A stretch of DNA of 64,000 nucleotides from Lonicera japonica (lineage: Eukaryota; Streptophyta; Magnoliopsida; Dipsacales; Caprifoliaceae): positions 52,362,039 through 52,426,038 of the forward strand of contig CM038466.1 of assembly GCA_021464415.1 (NCBI GenBank). The letters are read 5' to 3'. Positions within the stretch are counted from its first letter, which is position 1, and the number at the start of each line of letters is the position of its first letter. Under the pieces are notes generated by a model. That model did no database searches. It saw nothing but the letters and a program-made list of their open reading frames with translations, and had not been told where the DNA came from. Made by a program: the position numbers and the translations under genes. This document shows, piece after piece, positions 1 through 12,940 of the stretch.

Positions 1-928
1 ACTTTCTGACGGATAGTTTGGTCTCTTAGCTTTAATTATTTACTCTCCGCGTTGATAAATTTCTACAAAATAGTCGCACTGGATGCCGTATGCAACCTAA
101 GAGCTCAAGAAAAATTAGGGTAAACTGCAAAATGAATTGTTAGGGTTCAATTTCAAATCCTTCTTTCATGTTTCAATAGTTGCAGTGTCACATTAGTGTT
201 TACTGTATTATGCTCTAAACTTCGGGACCAACTCCGTTAATACCAAAGACGGGAAGTTTGCCATGGCTTGTCATGTTAAAAATGAAGACAAACACAATTC
301 ATCCCTTTTTCTTCTAGTTTTTCCCTTCTCTTCATAGTTGATTTAAGTCAAATGCTAGGCGCACTAGCATAAGATTTTACAGAGGAAGTACCTGAGTCGA
401 ATTACTGAAGAAAACAAAAACGTACCTAAATCTGATTTTGGCAATCATTGAAGTAACAAAGTCTAAATGACCTGAAATTTTACTTTCTGCAATATGTATA
501 GTTTTTACATTTTCGGAGCATCTAGCATGCCAGATTTCCATCTTCGATTTGAAATGGAGTTAAACCCAAAGTTTCTTATTTCAACACTACCACTACAAGG
601 TTGACGCTGCAACAATATAAAAACTAGAGGTAAAGATTTGAAATGGACCCCTAACGCAAGGTTTATAGCAATTTCCCTCCAAAATAATATATATATATAA
701 CATTCCAAATGTGAGTAAATTTCCTCAGACAATCTTCATTAGCAACTTCATAATGGAAACTGGTTTATGTACAAGTAAATCCAACAGAGGAAGCGCGCAA
801 AACAAAAAAAAATGAGAACAAATATCACTTAAGTTATTAATCCTATGCTTGAATAATCAGCAAAATGTGCAACTATTGGCAAAAAAATGAAATTTATCAC
901 TAGATAAAATACTCAGAAAAAATAAAAT

Positions 929-3900
929 TCACGAGAGAAGTGGTGTACCCAATTCAACGGAAGAGGTTGGTTGCAAGGCCCGTATCCGAATATCATATTT
1001 TCTGTAAGTCGGGATTCCGTTACTCGATGCCAAATGTGGGCTGTCCGATACAAGCGGGTGAGATTTAGAATTGTCATCATAAGCAACTCCAATACGGTTA
1101 CCGCACTTCCTGCAAAGAAGTTTGGTTCTCCGGCGGAACAAACCCCAAGAGTGTTTGAAGATGAAGAAGAAAGGTAAGCACCGGAATTCTTCGACCTGAG
1201 TAAACCGGCTCTCGTCTACGTAAAGGAAGGATATTATCCCTTTCTTCATAGATTTCCTGTATTTTGATCCAATGGTTGAGGTATTGCGAGAAGAGGAACT
1301 TAGGTTTAGATCGTATCCACAAGCGCCACACCTACATGAGAGAGAGAGAGATTTGTTATTGACATATAAGGTGAAGAATGAACTCATTAGTCTTAATAAG
1401 AACCAACAAAATCACTGCTAAAGATGTGTTTATGGTCCAATACAAAGGGGTTGAACCAACCTACGCTATACTATCCAATCCAATCCAACCCAATCTATAT
1501 CTGTTATTGGATTTGGATTGAAATACCTACTTAATTGGTTCCCATTTCTGTTTTAGACTAAGAAGCAGGGATACTTTGTAGAAGGCGTATCAAATTCTTA
1601 TTGGATACCCATACTCTCCGGATACGTATCATACGCTTAATTTAACATATCCATAATTACTGAATGAACACTTAAGTTACTTCTAAGATACCCATGGATA
1701 TGTATTCATGATTTAATGATAAATTGGTACTTTCCGAATTCAGATACTCAATCGATACTCCTGAAGACTCAAACATGTAGATAACAAGCATAGCATGGAG
1801 TTAGTTTTAGCATGCCAAAGAAGTATAACTGCTAAGACAAAAAAATCTTAACGATTACATCAAAACGATAGTAGGGGCTGCAAAACTTTAAAATACGAGT
1901 GGGACACTATTTGATACTATTTTGTAAGTTTAATTACTAATTTGAATGATGAATAATAGTTATATGTTTTCATTATGCATAATTATAAAATAATAAGTGA
2001 GATACTTAAACGTATCCATATCCTCAGAGAATCCACATCCTTGCTACTTTTTCTACAAAAAAACGTAAGAAATCTACATACTGACCAAAAGGGGTCCAAA
2101 TGGCAATCTAAACCAAATGGCCTTCAGGAATAATTGTAGCGTGGCAATGGTTAGCAAGTACAGTAATAGGTGGTTAATGGATTAACGAAGTGATGACACG
2201 TTATTTGAGAAGATGGGCAGAAACTTACATGTGAACCGTAAATTAAATTCAGTCTGAGAACAAGAATTCATAACTGCCAGTTTAAATACAACATAAGATG
2301 ATTATTAGCAGTTACAAGAGATGTCAATGAAGGAAGATAGTCTCAAGAAAAAAGACACTAAGATCCATCAAAATCAAATCATTCGAACTGATGCAGAACT
2401 TCAATTGAAAATAAGAGCTTAGTTCCGATACCTCTTTCATAAAGAGTCGCAGGAGAATTTAACTTAGAAAATTCTTTCAGGTTGGAGATTTGTAGTTCCA
2501 GGTATGTAAGCAGTGTGCATTTTGAGATATGTATCCCCTTTACGTAATAACAAGCGTGGCCCTTAAACTATGACATTTCTTTCATTAAGTCCTCAAACTT
2601 TTTTTAGGCCACATAAAAAACATGAGGGACAAACAAGTAACAGTCTCTTCACCACGCACACACCATCTACAAACATGCACAACTCACCAACTACTCCTAC
2701 GCAATCAACAAACAAAAACGCCTTTCAGCCCAGTAAATAAAGTACTTCCAGTTCCTGATTCATGTTTCCACCAAATGATAAAACCACTTAATTCTCTTTG
2801 AAATGAGACTTTTGAGATGGCTTCAAATGATGAGGCCGAGCTTCTTGAGAAAATCAAGTTTGTGTGAGTATGTATATCTATGCACATACACATAGAAAGA
2901 AGCTAGGGAACATGCTAATTTCTGCTTCATGGGCAATTTCTTAAATAGCTTAGTGGCCATGTAAGTAATTTACTCTTTTTTTTTCCCTCAAAAGCACACT
3001 TGCTATAATATATATACAAAAGAAACAGTTTACAAGAAAACTGAAGCAAAAGGAAGAGGACAAGGGGCTTTTAGGATCCGGTCCCTGAAAAAGAAACTTG
3101 TTAGGATGTGGTCCTCCAACTTTTTCTTTTTTTTTTAAAGGATGCGGTCCTTATAGATATTGTATATGTTCCTGTAGATATTGTATTTGCCTCTGGTGAG
3201 AAATTGAGAACTCAGATACAGTATTTGTGACCGAGAAATGCTAGTATCTCTCAGCACATATACTAATTTTCTCGGTGAAAGATATGTGACCGAGAAAAGT
3301 AGTATCTATGACGAGAAAATTAGTATATGTGGCCGAAAGATACCAAAAACAATATCTACAAGGATACCACATCCTTCAGAAAAAAAAATAGTTGGAGGAC
3401 TATATCCTAAAAGTTTTTTTTCTTAGGGACCGGATCCTAATTTCTTCGGTGGACAAAAAGTTCTCCTAAGGAGAAAAAAGATCAACCAAGTCCATAAAAA
3501 ACAAAAGAAAATGCATTTTCATTATCTAAGTTCCATGGGCGAAAACCAGTCCAAAATTAAAAAGATAAAGATCTAATTTCATAGGGTCCCAATGCAGAGC
3601 CTACACAACTGCCCAAGCCAATAACTGATTAATAAACGAAAATATACATCTTTGCAAATTAATGAATGCTGAAGCCCATAGCGCATAAGAAAACAAAAAA
3701 CCAAGAATTTAATCTTCCCCAAAATTTCAATAAATCTCCACCTACTTCATAAAAATTTATCATGTCTCACTATCCACACCAACCCATGTCAAAGCCAAGT
3801 CAAGGCATCTCCACAAACATTTATACTCCCCCATCTTAAATTGACGGTCCCACTTTTATTTTCGGAATATCTAAAATTGATGTTCCCATTTCTATTTTAC

Positions 3901-6900
3901 AACATGATCAATGTACCAAATCTAACAATAGAAAATAACTTGTATTCATGACCATCAACTAGGTTGAAATTTGTGATTCCTAAAAGAGTACCAAAAGTCA
4001 ATGTGGGATTATCAATTCAGTCGGATGGAATATTTCTTTAACACCCCTCAAACAAAGAAGCCAAAACTAATCTTCCCCAAACTTCCATATTCCAACTCCT
4101 TCCCCACAAAAAATTTGGTTAGTCCTCTCTATCCACACAATTGATGCCAAAGCAAAGATAATTCATCTCCACAATGATTTGCATGTTCTTTTCAATCCTC
4201 GAAACATCCATTCTCCATAGAGAGGACGATCAACAAACCCACCAAGTCCAACTCCTCTAGGATGAAGTAAATGATCAATAGAGCCAATGAAGAGATACGG
4301 AAGATAAAGTGGAAACAAACCACATGTATTCACTTTACCAACAGTGGGAAACTGCAAACCAAAGAAATATTTTACTATTTATGGAGTTTCAAAATGTTTT
4401 TAGTGCTAAAAAAATCAAACGAAGCTCCATTTTGGAATTGACAGAATACCTAATACCAGTAACATGGACATAATGTGGTTTATCAGGGCATGTGCAAGAT
4501 TAAGTGCATATTGAAATTTGAATTGGCAGGAATTGGATATACATAGATCAAAGAAAGATTTGCAAAACATTATTCTATACATATAGAAAGAATCCGAAAC
4601 CCAAACCCAAACACCTCTAAACAAATGACCGTGACAAACATGAAACCTCCAAGGTACTCCCTCCGTCTCAAAACGAGAGTTCCACTATCCTTTCAGGATG
4701 CCTCAAATTGATAGTCTCATTTCCATTTTGGCACATAATCAATGCCGCCAAATCTCACAATAGAAAACGAGTTATATTCTTGACCGTTGATTAGGTTGAA
4801 AATAGTGTTTCCTTAAAAAGTACTAAAAGTCAAAAGTGGGACTATCTTTTTGAGGCGGAGGGAGTTCATAGATAAAAGAGACACAAAATCATCACATTCC
4901 ATATCATTAAGGTTGCTTCTTCGTTGCATATGAATGCACAAAAGAATGAGTCCTTCAGAAAGCAAATTGGAAAAAAAAATGAACCACTGAAGAAACAAAG
5001 CCTGATCGTTGGAGTGGTATCCTCTCTGAAGATGCTTTAGAGGGATGTCCAAAGACACCAAAACAACAACCAATGTAAAACACAAGTAAAATTAACCAAT
5101 GGAAACTATGGAGTACAATATGCTTAAATAAGAAAAGTGAAGGACACTTTTAAAAGAGGCCAAGAATGACTTAAACTAGTGGACAAAGAAACCGAGGATT
5201 CAATGAATTCAATAAGAAGAATTTTCCCAGAGCAAAGGAATGGCAATTCCCAACTATATTAGAATATCATCTGTCAGCTTGAACACCAGACTCTCTCAAT
5301 AATAGAACACCACACTTTCTCTCAATAATAGAATACATAACAGCATTTAGTCTACAAAAATTCTCCTAATAGATTTCTCAAAAGGGCAATATTCCTTTCC
5401 CCGTTGATCTAAAGTCTGAACAAAGCCATCCCATTTTGACAAAGTGGTACTCTTTCCCCTCCCCATAAGAATCTATAAACACTTGTCCATCTTTCTCGAG
5501 AATTTAGAGGGAGATCAAGTCTATATACACTTTTTAAATTTCTTTATTACAAGCGGTAGATAGACCCATATTTCGAACACCATCAAATATGTACACACTA
5601 GTTGATCAACCCTATAAAAAGCACATCAAGCATTTAAGTCTTTAAAATGCATCTTGCATCTTAACCCTTGAAAAATCATATAGCATCTTCAATCATCCAA
5701 TCTTTAAAGTCTGGTACATTTGTAGGTTTCAAAAACCACTCCCTAATTATATAGATATGTGAAAAATGCTACTAACAACCAAGTAAACTAGAAAAAGTTC
5801 CAGCCGCTAGACCCACACCATTTATAGCACCCATTTATAATCTTGTTTTACAACATATTTTTACAGCTCAACTCCAGAGAGACTCGCTCGCCTGATTCCC
5901 TAGCAAAAGAATCTCCAATCATGATAAAGGGCAATACCCGATCTCATATCATGAAGTAGCTAAAGACTTTTTCTTTTTAACATTACCACCAACTACGTAA
6001 CTTTTATTTTCTATTATCTTTCTTATTAATTTCATCCTTCAATCACATTTTCATAAAGTTCCTATATAACATCAAACCTATAAGAATAGATAAATATAAG
6101 ATAAACTGCCACACGGAAATTACGGTAAGTCACTTCTGAAATACTTTAATCTTTCCTAGCAAAACCCCTTCGTCTTACAATTGCAATTCACATACAGCAG
6201 GGCATAAAAAGTCGAGAATCCGTTTGTCCTCAATAGAGTCGATCCTACACAGTAAATTATTTATCGAATTTGGATGCATGCCCTTCAATAATTATTCCAA
6301 AGACTTTAATAATACTGGCTTCATACTCCATATCCTTCTAACAAGTAGATGATAATGCTTTTGTGGATCAGAACATGAACCAAAAATTTTACCAATTAAT
6401 GTATCCAAAGAATACCCAAAACAACGGGAGAATAAACAAGTAAAGTCCAATTTAATCACCCAATTGCCTCAAACAAAGTGAAATGATACAAACCCAAGAA
6501 ATACATCTCATTTCACATCAGTAGTTTAAACAAAGTGAAAAGATAAAAACAAGTAGGCAAATTTTTTTTACCCTACTATAAACTATGGCGGTGTTTGTTT
6601 TCTCAACTTTTAATGCTGAATAGCGTTAAGAAGAAGTTACTAAAAGCTTAATTTAGCTTTAATGGAATTTTATTTCGATCGTGTGCCCCTATCATTTTCC
6701 TCATTAACCATTCAATACTAGAATTTTGGCACACGATGCGTATGATCACGTGTGCAATATTTCAATATTATACCTAGTACTTTTTAAATTTAGAGCATGA
6801 GATTGTATTTGCTCAAGTTGCAATGTCTTCACACTACCAACTTTTTTGAACCAAAATAACTGGAAATTTACAAAATTACCCTTTCAGAAATAAAATGGAA

Positions 6901-7792
6901 GAGCATTATACAAAGGGCACTTAAGTAACTAAGAGCATCTCCAACAGTAGTGTATATTTAGGTTTTGTGTAAAATATACAAAACTTGTAAAAATTTTGAG
7001 CTCCAGCAATCTTTTAAATTTAGCTTTTGTGTAAAACGAATGTGTAAAATACACCCTAAGTTTACACTGCCACATCAGCCTTTTCTTTTCTCAATTATTT
7101 TACAATACTTTAAAATGTAATAACTTTTAATAGAAATTATATAATTTAATAAAAAATATATATCTAAAATCTACTCATCAAGACCAACAAATCAAGATCC
7201 ATTGTTGTTATAATATTGTGTATACCAAAATTCAAGAAAAAATAATAAAAAATTGCATAAAATAATATCTAATACACATAATTATCTTATTGGTTCATTC
7301 AAAATTTACACAAAAGTTTAAAAATGTACCATTGGAACATACTTTTTTTACGCTTCAAGTTTTGTGCAAAAGTATCTTGACACATAGGATTTACACAAAA
7401 ATATTTACACAACAGTCGGAGATGCTCTAAGTAATTAAATAGAGAGCTCAAGAAAAATTGATAAAATTATGAATTATCATCTATTTAGCATTAACCCAAA
7501 TAACATAGTTTTCAGAGCTTTGTTCGCGTTAAGCATTAAACAAGATAAAAATTCACATTCATTCAGATTTCAGAGGCTTCAACCACGATACACATAAATT
7601 GATTGATCACATGTATATATCTATATCTATATCTATATCTACATATATATAGAGAGAGAGAGAGAGAAATGACCTGTAAGTGACGTCTCTCAGAGAAGAA
7701 CCAATGGAATGGGGATGACGATGATGATAGGCAATAGAATTAGGATTATGATGAAGATTATACTCGTTCAAGTAACCATTTGAACTGCCCAT
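929..7792 (-). CDS. At4g08330-like small CxxC protein, two exons
   Basis: Two exons on the minus strand: 7792-7674 (start codon, 39 residues plus two bases) and 1331-929 (stop at 929). The donor GT is at 7673-7672 and the acceptor AG at 1333-1332 after a CT-rich tract; the split codon AG/G gives Arg40 and the joined frame is open for 173 residues. The protein resembles the plant family of Arabidopsis At4g08330 (annotated as uncharacterized, chloroplastic). Visible features are a CGAC pair just after the splice junction (residues 41 and 44), a segment rich in Ser and Asn, a basic FRRRTKLLCRKCGN stretch carrying a second CxxC, and a tail ending in GTPLLS. Two CxxC pairs suggest a metal-binding ribbon, which is inference; no activity is known to me. 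The intron is about 6.3 kb and holds at least four MITEs. The first exon lies next to (TATATC)n and (AG)n tracts. The donor GTCATT is weak, so the exact junction is the least certain part. Confidence 0.85.
3071..3440. mobile_element. TIR element in intron of the CxxC gene
   Basis: The ends are inverted repeats: TTAGGATCCGGTCCCT on the left and AGGGACCGGATCCTAA on the right. The resemblance continues inward for about 55 bases (rc of the right end again reads GGATATAGTCCTCCAACT, matching GGATGTGGTCCTCCAACT on the left). Length is 370 bp and there is no coding capacity, so this fits a non-autonomous DNA transposon. The interior repeats GACCGAGAAA-type words on both strands. I could not define a target-site duplication. 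Confidence 0.75.
3826..4030. mobile_element. diverged Stowaway-like MITE
   Basis: Starts CTCCCCCATCTTAAATTGA after TA and shares its interior with the better preserved copy at 4657-4864 (shared words include TGATGTTCCCAT/TGATAGTCTCAT, CACAATAGAAAA/AACAATAGAAAA and AGTACTAAAAGTCAA/AGTACCAAAAGTCAA). The right end is eroded. About 205 bp. Confidence 0.7.
4657..4864. mobile_element. Stowaway MITE
   Basis: Left end CTCCCTCCGTCTCAAAACGA and right end TTTTTGAGGCGGAGGGAG are the classical Stowaway terminal inverted repeats. The left flank is TA; the right flank has drifted. Length 208 bp, no ORF. It lies in the large intron of the CxxC gene. Confidence 0.9.
6932..7429. mobile_element. MITE with AGAGCATCTCC termini
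   Basis: Left end AGAGCATCTCCAACAGTAG and right end GTCGGAGATGCTCT form terminal inverted repeats; the interior repeats the words TTTGTGTAAAA and TTTACACAAAA on opposite strands, so the element can fold back. About 500 bp, no coding capacity. Lies in the CxxC gene's intron just downstream of exon 1. Confidence 0.75.
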
Positions 7793-8050
7793 TTATATAT
7801 ATATATATATTTGTATATGTTTTTAAGCTTTATACGAAGATGGTGATCTAATTCAGATGGATTCTGGATTTACGGGGAAGGGAATGCAAATTGGGATTTT
7901 TTGTTTTTCGAGATACTTTTGATTTTTCCTTTTTGGTTTTCGATTATATCTTTGTGTTTATTTAAATTAAATTTTACCAAAAATATTACTGTTTAAAAAG
8001 GTATAATAACACCTGATATACTTCTTTTTTTTTAAGCAAGAAAAGGGATT

Positions 8051-8549
8051 TAGAACATCTCTAATAATAATGTGTAAAAATATGTGGACTAATAAATAAT
8101 TGACATTTGATTTATTAAAATTTGTTTTACGCATAAATTATACATATTCTCATTTTAAATCCAATGGTTCATAATTATAATCTTGTGTAAAATTATGATG
8201 CATGAATTATATAGAAACACATGAAATATATAATATTCAATATTTTTTATTTATAATTAAATAATCAAAGTGGATTTTGATTTAAAGATCTTGATGAGTA
8301 GAATTCAAATATGCAAGTTTTATAAAAAAAAATATTCTTAATTTTTAATTATACTATTTTGAATTTTTTGTAAAAAGTTGGAGAGAGAAAATAATGAGGT
8401 GGATGTGTAAAATATACACCCATTTTACACAAAAGATGATTGTAATATTTTACACAATATCATTGGAGCACCAAAAATTATACACAATATGTAAATTTTA
8501 CGCAAATCCTATGTGGCATGGTTTGCGCATCCCTATTGGAAATGCTCTT
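8051..8549. mobile_element. diverged second copy of the AGAGCATCTCC-type MITE
   Basis: Left end TAGAACATCTCTAATAATAA and right end TATTGGAAATGCTCTTA are worn versions of the termini at 6932-7429, and the interior again carries TGTGTAAAATATACA and TTTTACACAAAA. Similar length, no coding capacity. It lies upstream of the CxxC gene's exon 1. Confidence 0.6.
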
Positions 8550-8559
8550 AGCCCAAAGT

Positions 8560-11500
8560 TAAAAGTTTCCTTTTTATTTTGGCACAACTTCGCTTTGATT
8601 ATTAATGATATTTCATGAAATGTTGGTTCAACTAAAATAACGCAGTTTAACGAGACTCTTGGGCCTCATTTGATTCACGGAAGGAAAATCAATTTTCTTG
8701 TCTTTTTCATAGAATGAAAAATTAAATTTTCTATCAAGTTTCATTTCTTGCATTTAGTAAAGTATGAAAAGTATTTAAATAAATGTATCAAAGAAGATTC
8801 TTACAGTAAATGCTTATTTTAAAAACCAGATGTAAGTTTAAAATAAGAAAATGTCTAAGAGACCGAAACTGATTGAATTTGACGATAATAATTCTAGCTA
8901 TATATAAATATTTGACGTAAGACTTATTATATTAAATATAATTATTATATATTAATTGAAAGAATCATATTATATTATAAATAGAAGGATTGATATATTA
9001 ATATATCAAATTTTTATATCCACATAAAATTACTCATTTGACGAACCAATTTCGACCACATTTGGACTTGCACCTCAAACTTGTTTTAATGATTGCATAC
9101 TTTTATCCCATATATAATTGTAATATTTATATTTTAAACTATTATAAAAATAATAACTGTACTTTTTTTCAAAGATAAAACTTTACCAAAAAAATATTTT
9201 ATATTACTCACATTCTTACTACCACTTCTACTAACTCCATTTTTGCTCATCCACGCCACTACTCCATTCACCACTCTCACTTTAATACACAGATTGATGA
9301 TTAATTTTAGTTAATCATTAATTCTTCTTCTTCCTCCTACTCCTCCTTCTCAACAATGCCTTCTAAATTCTTACATTTATCGACAATTATTGTTTGAAAT
9401 CTTGCAAGAACTTTTCTAAATTCTTGTATATATATACATATATGAACCATGGATATATATATATATATATATATATTCTTGAATCAATGAATGATTGTAG
9501 ATCCAATATATAAATTCATTCATTCATCTAAAAAGTACTATAAAGAAACTTTACTCGGTGCATCTCAAGTGTGTTTAATGTAACAAATTTGGCAACGAGG
9601 AGCCAAGTATAGATTATTTGAGATGAATATTTTCCTGCTAAACATGAACCGAGTGCTCACGCCTTAACTCGCTTGATGCCAAGCGAGTATGTGCCATGAG
9701 ATTAGGTCCATGAGCGCCAACTGATGGTCAGAGAATTGATAAAATTACACATACTTAGATATGATTAACTAGGTATGTCCATATACACTCGGTATCCCAC
9801 AAACGAGTGCAATTGCATACTAATTTTGTGTATACAAACTTTTTTGTTTAGTTATTAGATACGTAGCATTTTATTATTAGATGAAGGTAAAGGTAAAAGT
9901 AAGGTAAAGATAAAGAATGTACAAGCATTTCATATTTGATGGAAGTAAAAAAGGGCAAAATGCAATCTTTAAAATAATATTGGAAGGTAGCAACGATAAA
10001 ATGAGTAATTAATGTTAATGATGGATGGGAGAAGAGTGATTAGTGGATTAATTAGCTTTTATATTAAATTAAAAGAAGTGGGGTGGTAATAAAATGGACG
10101 CTCTTTTTCGGGTGAAAGTGGAACCAAGTGTTTTTTTGTTTGGAAATATCAACCCATTTTTTTCTTAAGCAATTGCTCACTTTTTCTTAAGGTTACTAAA
10201 CATGTTTTTAGTAATTGCTTATTAATTTTTACCCAATTTTTTCTATTATTTTCTAATCCGTTGAATAATGGTAATTACCTAAAACTTTTTTTCTTATACA
10301 AATTTAACCTGTACGAACTAATGGGTGGGGCCGTGGGGTACACCAATAGGCAACAAAGTTGTTGGCCACTTCTAAATATATTTGCAGTAAATGTTTTTAG
10401 TCTTTCTTTTAGTAATTTAATTAATTAATTTTACGGGACAAGCCTTCATGTATTAATAATGTTGGGCTCAAATCAATTTTATTTAGAGAAGTTATAAATT
10501 AATAAAATGTTAGTTCAAAAAAAATTTATTTTTAAATAAGTTGTTGTCAAAGAGATTTTGATTTGTTTTTATTGTAAATTTGATGGAAGAATAATTCTTG
10601 TTCAGTGAAAAAATTTAATTCAATTACTTTGATGAATTAAATATTTAATAGTATAGGGTGTGTTTGGCAAGTTCACTTTTCGGTGTAATAAAAGTGTGTC
10701 CGTAAGTTAAGCTAGACTTACGAACGGTGAGACTATCACAACCCAAATATTACTTATTCTACACATTTTTTTAAGTGCCGATAACACAATATTTTATGAA
10801 TCTATAAAAGGTCAAAAAAGGAAAATTTACAATATAATAAATAAGGAATTTTCTTCTCTTATGGACTATTTGGACCATCCATTTTGAGGGATAAACGGAT
10901 GAATTGTTTCATGAAATATGGTGGAGATAATCTCTCTAATGAGTAGATAATCTTTACAAAATTTCATTAAAAAAAACAAAAAAACAAACTCAGCATGAAA
11001 AACTAAAAAAATTTGATAAATATGTTCATTTCTAGATATTCAAATTTTAGAAATTTAGTTAAACCACATCATGTTTAATGTTTTTTTATGAAATTTGGTG
11101 GATATGATTTACTCATTATAAAGATTATCCCTAACAAATTTCATGAAAAAATTATTTGTTTACCTCTCGAAATGAATGGTCCTTAAGAGAAGGAAACTGA
11201 ATAAATAAGAATTTTTTAAAGATGTATGCACATCGTGCATGTTAAAATCTAATATATGTATACACAGTGGGGTTTTTCTTAAGGATAATACTTGCTTATT
11301 CTAGGGGTGGCAACCATGCCGTGTTATGTGGATTTGTATCATATTACACGGGTTGATATTATTAGAGATATCAATACTAACCTGACATGATTAACTAACC
11401 GTGTTAAAATTTTCAACCCTACCTCGACATGTGTTATTAGTCGTGTTACATGGGTTGAGACGCTTAACCAATTTACAAAATAATCATTTCATATAAATTT

Positions 11501-12454
11501 TATCACACCAAAATAAATATAGTTAAATTACATACCATCAAATTATCTTAATGGATGCTGAAAGGAAAATATAATGGATCATAACGTGAGGTTAATATAT
11601 ATATACATACAAGGAAAAATAAGAGTATTTAGGTTCTTTAAAACTATTTTTTTTAATTCGATTTGTGTATGGTACATTATTTTTACAAAAAATTAAAAAA
11701 ACATAATATATTTTTTTTGTCATTTCTTAAAGTTTTTCTAAAATACAAAGGGAAAGGAAATTCTTTTTACTTGAATAAAATTTTTTAAATTGGTGAACTA
11801 AACACAATTTTTTTAAAAAAAAAGAAAAGAAAAACCAAAATATATATGTATATTTTAAATCCAACCAAACACCTTAGAAATTTTTTTATTATAATAATTT
11901 ACAGGTTACATATATATGTCTTACAAGAGTTGATATGTTTAAAATAAATGTATTTTACATGTTATATTTGTGTTACTCGAGTTAATCCTAATCTTACCTA
12001 TTTATTAATCGTATTAAGTGAGTCACTCAATTTTAACAATAATTCATTTAAACGCAACTCTAAACAATTTAATTTTGTGCGTTGAAATTGTGCATAATTA
12101 CATTGTGGTTTCACAAATTGGAGTTCATTTTTGATGGGAGCAAAATTAGATAGGATTATGGGGTCTTCAATGATAAAACAATACGTATTCACTCTCATCT
12201 AAAATTAATTTCTTTTTCATTTTTTCATTTGATTTAAATAGATAAAAATGGACACTTGTAGTTTTTTTATTAAGACTCCATGACCCCATCCAATTCCCTC
12301 CCCCCCCAACCCCACCAAATTTTTTTCCCACAAATTGTATCCCCTACTTTATTTTTATTTGTTGTACAGATCCCTATCTTTAATCATAACTCATAAGTAA
12401 CAACTTAAAAAGAACAAAACAATTTTGTATCCAAACACCCCCAGTTCCCCCCCC

Positions 12455-12485
<31 letters not shown>

Positions 12486-12500
12486 TTTTATTAACTAAAA
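8560..12500. other. intergenic, AT-rich, no gene seen
   Basis: I see no credible gene here. It contains AT microsatellites (for example about 9453-9475), a foldback element at 10872-11182, a single TAGGGGTGGCAA-type end near 11302 that resembles a hAT-like terminus without a visible partner, and a C-run followed by an A-run at 12447-12481. All ORFs are short and low complexity. Confidence 0.6.
10872..11182. mobile_element. foldback MITE family, copy 1
   Basis: Left end GGACCATCCATTTTGAGGG and right end TCGAAATGAATGGTCC are inverted relative to each other. Inside is the family signature TTTTATGAAATTTGGTGGA with its partner ACAAATTTCATGAAAAAA on the other strand. About 310 bp. Related copies are at 16379-16619, about 31060-31320, about 33560-33830, 54270-54612 and 55545-55935. 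Confidence 0.65.
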
Positions 12501-12550
12501 AGGGCAAAAAGAAATAGACTTCTCTCTCATCTCATTTTCAGCCACTTTCA

Positions 12551-12588
12551 CTCTCTGTCTCTGTCTCTGTCTCTGTCTCTGTCTCTGT
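12551..12588. repeat. CTGTCT/TCTCTG microsatellite in the FRS gene leader
   Basis: A perfect six-base repeat (CTCTGT units, about six copies) within the probable 5' leader of the downstream FRS gene, 350 bases before its start codon. Confidence 0.85.
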
Positions 12589-12940
12589 AATTTTCACTCC
12601 CAGTTTCCCACCCAAATGGAACCCTAATCCGCTCAAGCTAAAACAAATCTGCTCAAAATAATCCAAGTCGAACCCGCATCTGCTCAAACCCACCCAAAAT
12701 CAAACCCTAATCTCTAATCGTTTCGTCAATCTCTGGCATCAATACCCGTTTCGACTTACCAGATTCGACGAAAAAAAATTGGTACGCTTTTCTCTCTCTG
12801 CTTTTAGTTCGACTTTTGAAAATTTTCATATAGCACATGTGCATTTCATTTATATTGCTAGAACTGTTAGTTTATGTATTAGGTTTTTGAATGAGAAACT
12901 GTGTTCATTTTGTATAGGTCCATAATTATTGTATGTTGAA

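Noticed and set aside
11302..11470. Possible hAT element starting TAGGGGTGGCAA
   Set aside because: Only one terminus is seen; no inverted partner or target duplication within several kb.
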